DNA of 64,000 nt from CAMTUW01 sp947085035. GTDB lineage: Bacteria; Actinomycetota; Coriobacteriia; Anaerosomatales; PHET01. Below, in pieces: positions 63,225-64,000 of this stretch. Within the stretch, counting starts at the first letter, position 1. Every line of letters begins with the position of its first letter. The notes beneath the pieces are model-generated. The model had not been told where the DNA came from and made no database searches. It was given only the letters and a program-made list of their open reading frames with translations. The position numbers were made by a program, and so were the translations under genes. Where the stretch lies: NCBI GenBank assembly GCA_947085035.1, contig CAMTUW010000014.1:1-64000 (forward strand), given 5' to 3'.

Positions 63225-64000
63225 ATGTCTCAGCCGTACCCAGCCATCGCCGAACAGCTCGCCAGCGTGCCCGACTCTCCCGGCGTCTACCTGTGGAAGG
63301 ACGACCGCGGCGCGGTTCTTTACGTGGGCAAGGCCAAATCGCTTCGCAAGCGCATGCGACAGTACGTCGCCGGTCATGATGACAGGCAGATGGTTCCGGT
63401 GATGATGGAGCAGGTCGCGAGCTACGACTACGTCGTCACCACCAACGAGGTCGAGTCGCTCATCCTCGAGAAGAACCTGATCCGGCAGTTCAGCCCGCCG
63501 TATAACGTCGATTACCGGGACGACAAGAGCTACCCGTTCATCGCGCTGACGCTCGGCGATCCGTTTCCCGCAATCAAGTTCACGCGCGAGAAGCACCAGC
63601 CGGGCACTCGCTATTTCGGCCCCTTCACCGATTCGCGGGCCGCCCGCGAGACGATGGATATCGTACGCCGCATCGTGCCCTTGTGCCGTGCCACCTGCGC
63701 GGAATGGAAGCGCCTGAACGCAAAAGGCGGCGAACCGATCGGCCGCTCGTGCTTCGACCACCACGTCGGTCTGGGGCCGGGGCCGTGCGTCGGAGCGATC
63801 ACCCGCGAGGAGTACGCGCACAACGTCGCACGTGTCGCGCGCTTCCTGACGGGCAAGCACGACGACCTCGAAGGAGAGCTCGAGCGGCAGATGCGTTCAG
63901 CTTCGGCCGACCTCGACTACGAGGCCGCTGCCCGCTATCGCAACCGGCTCGAGGCGGTGCGCTCCATCCGCGAGCGACAGGTAGTTGTGAGCCGACGCAA
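63225..64000 (+). CDS. uvrC: UvrABC system protein C, 3' end cut by window
   Basis: The excision endonuclease of nucleotide repair, 258 codons visible. The GIY-YIG domain is SPGVYLWKDDRGAVLYVGKA followed by SLRKRMRQYV; NPPYNVDYRDDKSYPFIALT-type sequence follows (here FSPPYNVDYRDDKSYPFIAL), and then FGPFTDSRAARETMDIV. The UVR-like segment begins at about residue 220 (RQMRSASADLDYEAAARYR). The C-terminal RNase H and HhH domains lie beyond 64000. Start ATG 63225. Confidence 0.95.
   Translation, partial: MSQPYPAIAEQLASVPDSPGVYLWKDDRGAVLYVGKAKSLRKRMRQYVAGHDDRQMVPVMMEQVASYDYVVTTNEVESLILEKNLIRQFSPPYNVDYRDDKSYPFIALTLGDPFPAIKFTREKHQPGTRYFGPFTDSRAARETMDIVRRIVPLCRATCAEWKRLNAKGGEPIGRSCFDHHVGLGPGPCVGAITREEYAHNVARVARFLTGKHDDLEGELERQMRSASADLDYEAAARYRNRLEAVRSIRERQVVVSRR

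Overview
The window is a GC-rich bacterial chromosome segment read from a contig end: bases 1-67 are a pure C run that cuts into the first gene. The content points to an anaerobic or microaerobic Actinomycetota lineage, possibly Coriobacteriia-like. The clues are a PdtaS/PdtaR (ANTAR) pair, a GlnR-like regulator with GlnR-type boxes, a PPi-type phosphofructokinase, an aldehyde:ferredoxin oxidoreductase, an HdrBC-like protein and a split, archaeal-type glutamate synthase. No rRNA is present, so the placement is inference.

Layout. 71-3560 is accessory DNA: an oxidoreductase, a beta-lactamase-fold hydrolase, a CcmE-like protein and a BrnT/BrnA toxin-antitoxin pair, separated by hairpin-forming, attC-like junctions that suggest an integron cassette array; no integrase is visible. 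3594-12049 is a tryptophan operon (trpE, trpGD fusion, trpC, trpB2, trpF, trpB, trpA) behind a T-box leader with a TGG (Trp) specifier. 12068-24176 holds an NlpC/P60-like secreted protein, nadE, an aldolase, accDA, and a packed set pfp - AOR - class II aldolase - LOG - L,D-transpeptidase - SDR. A tRNA-Leu(CAA) follows, then the pdtaS/pdtaR signalling pair and a CreD-like membrane protein.

Nitrogen assimilation dominates 27600-34800: an HdrBC-like gene with three separate glutamate synthase polypeptides, then glnA and a GlnR-like regulator. A second nitrogen block, amt-glnK-glnD, lies on the minus strand at 54599-58450. The glutamate synthase, glnA and amt promoters each carry a GTNAC-n6-GNAAC-like box 10-11 nt upstream of a -10 hexamer, so the regulator at 34113 probably controls all three.

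39156-43040 is a decayed RHS/YD-repeat polymorphic-toxin locus. It has an orphan signal-peptide remnant, two RHS-core fragments sharing a 664-bp near-identical repeat but ending in different C-terminal tails, and three small membrane proteins in immunity positions.

The rest is housekeeping: polA, rpsA, coaE, a lytic transglycosylase, uvrB, a heavy-metal P-type ATPase next to a Cys-rich protein, an ABC1/UbiB kinase, larE, uvrA, a broken GNAT gene, corA and the start of uvrC. All three UvrABC genes are therefore within about 17.5 kb.
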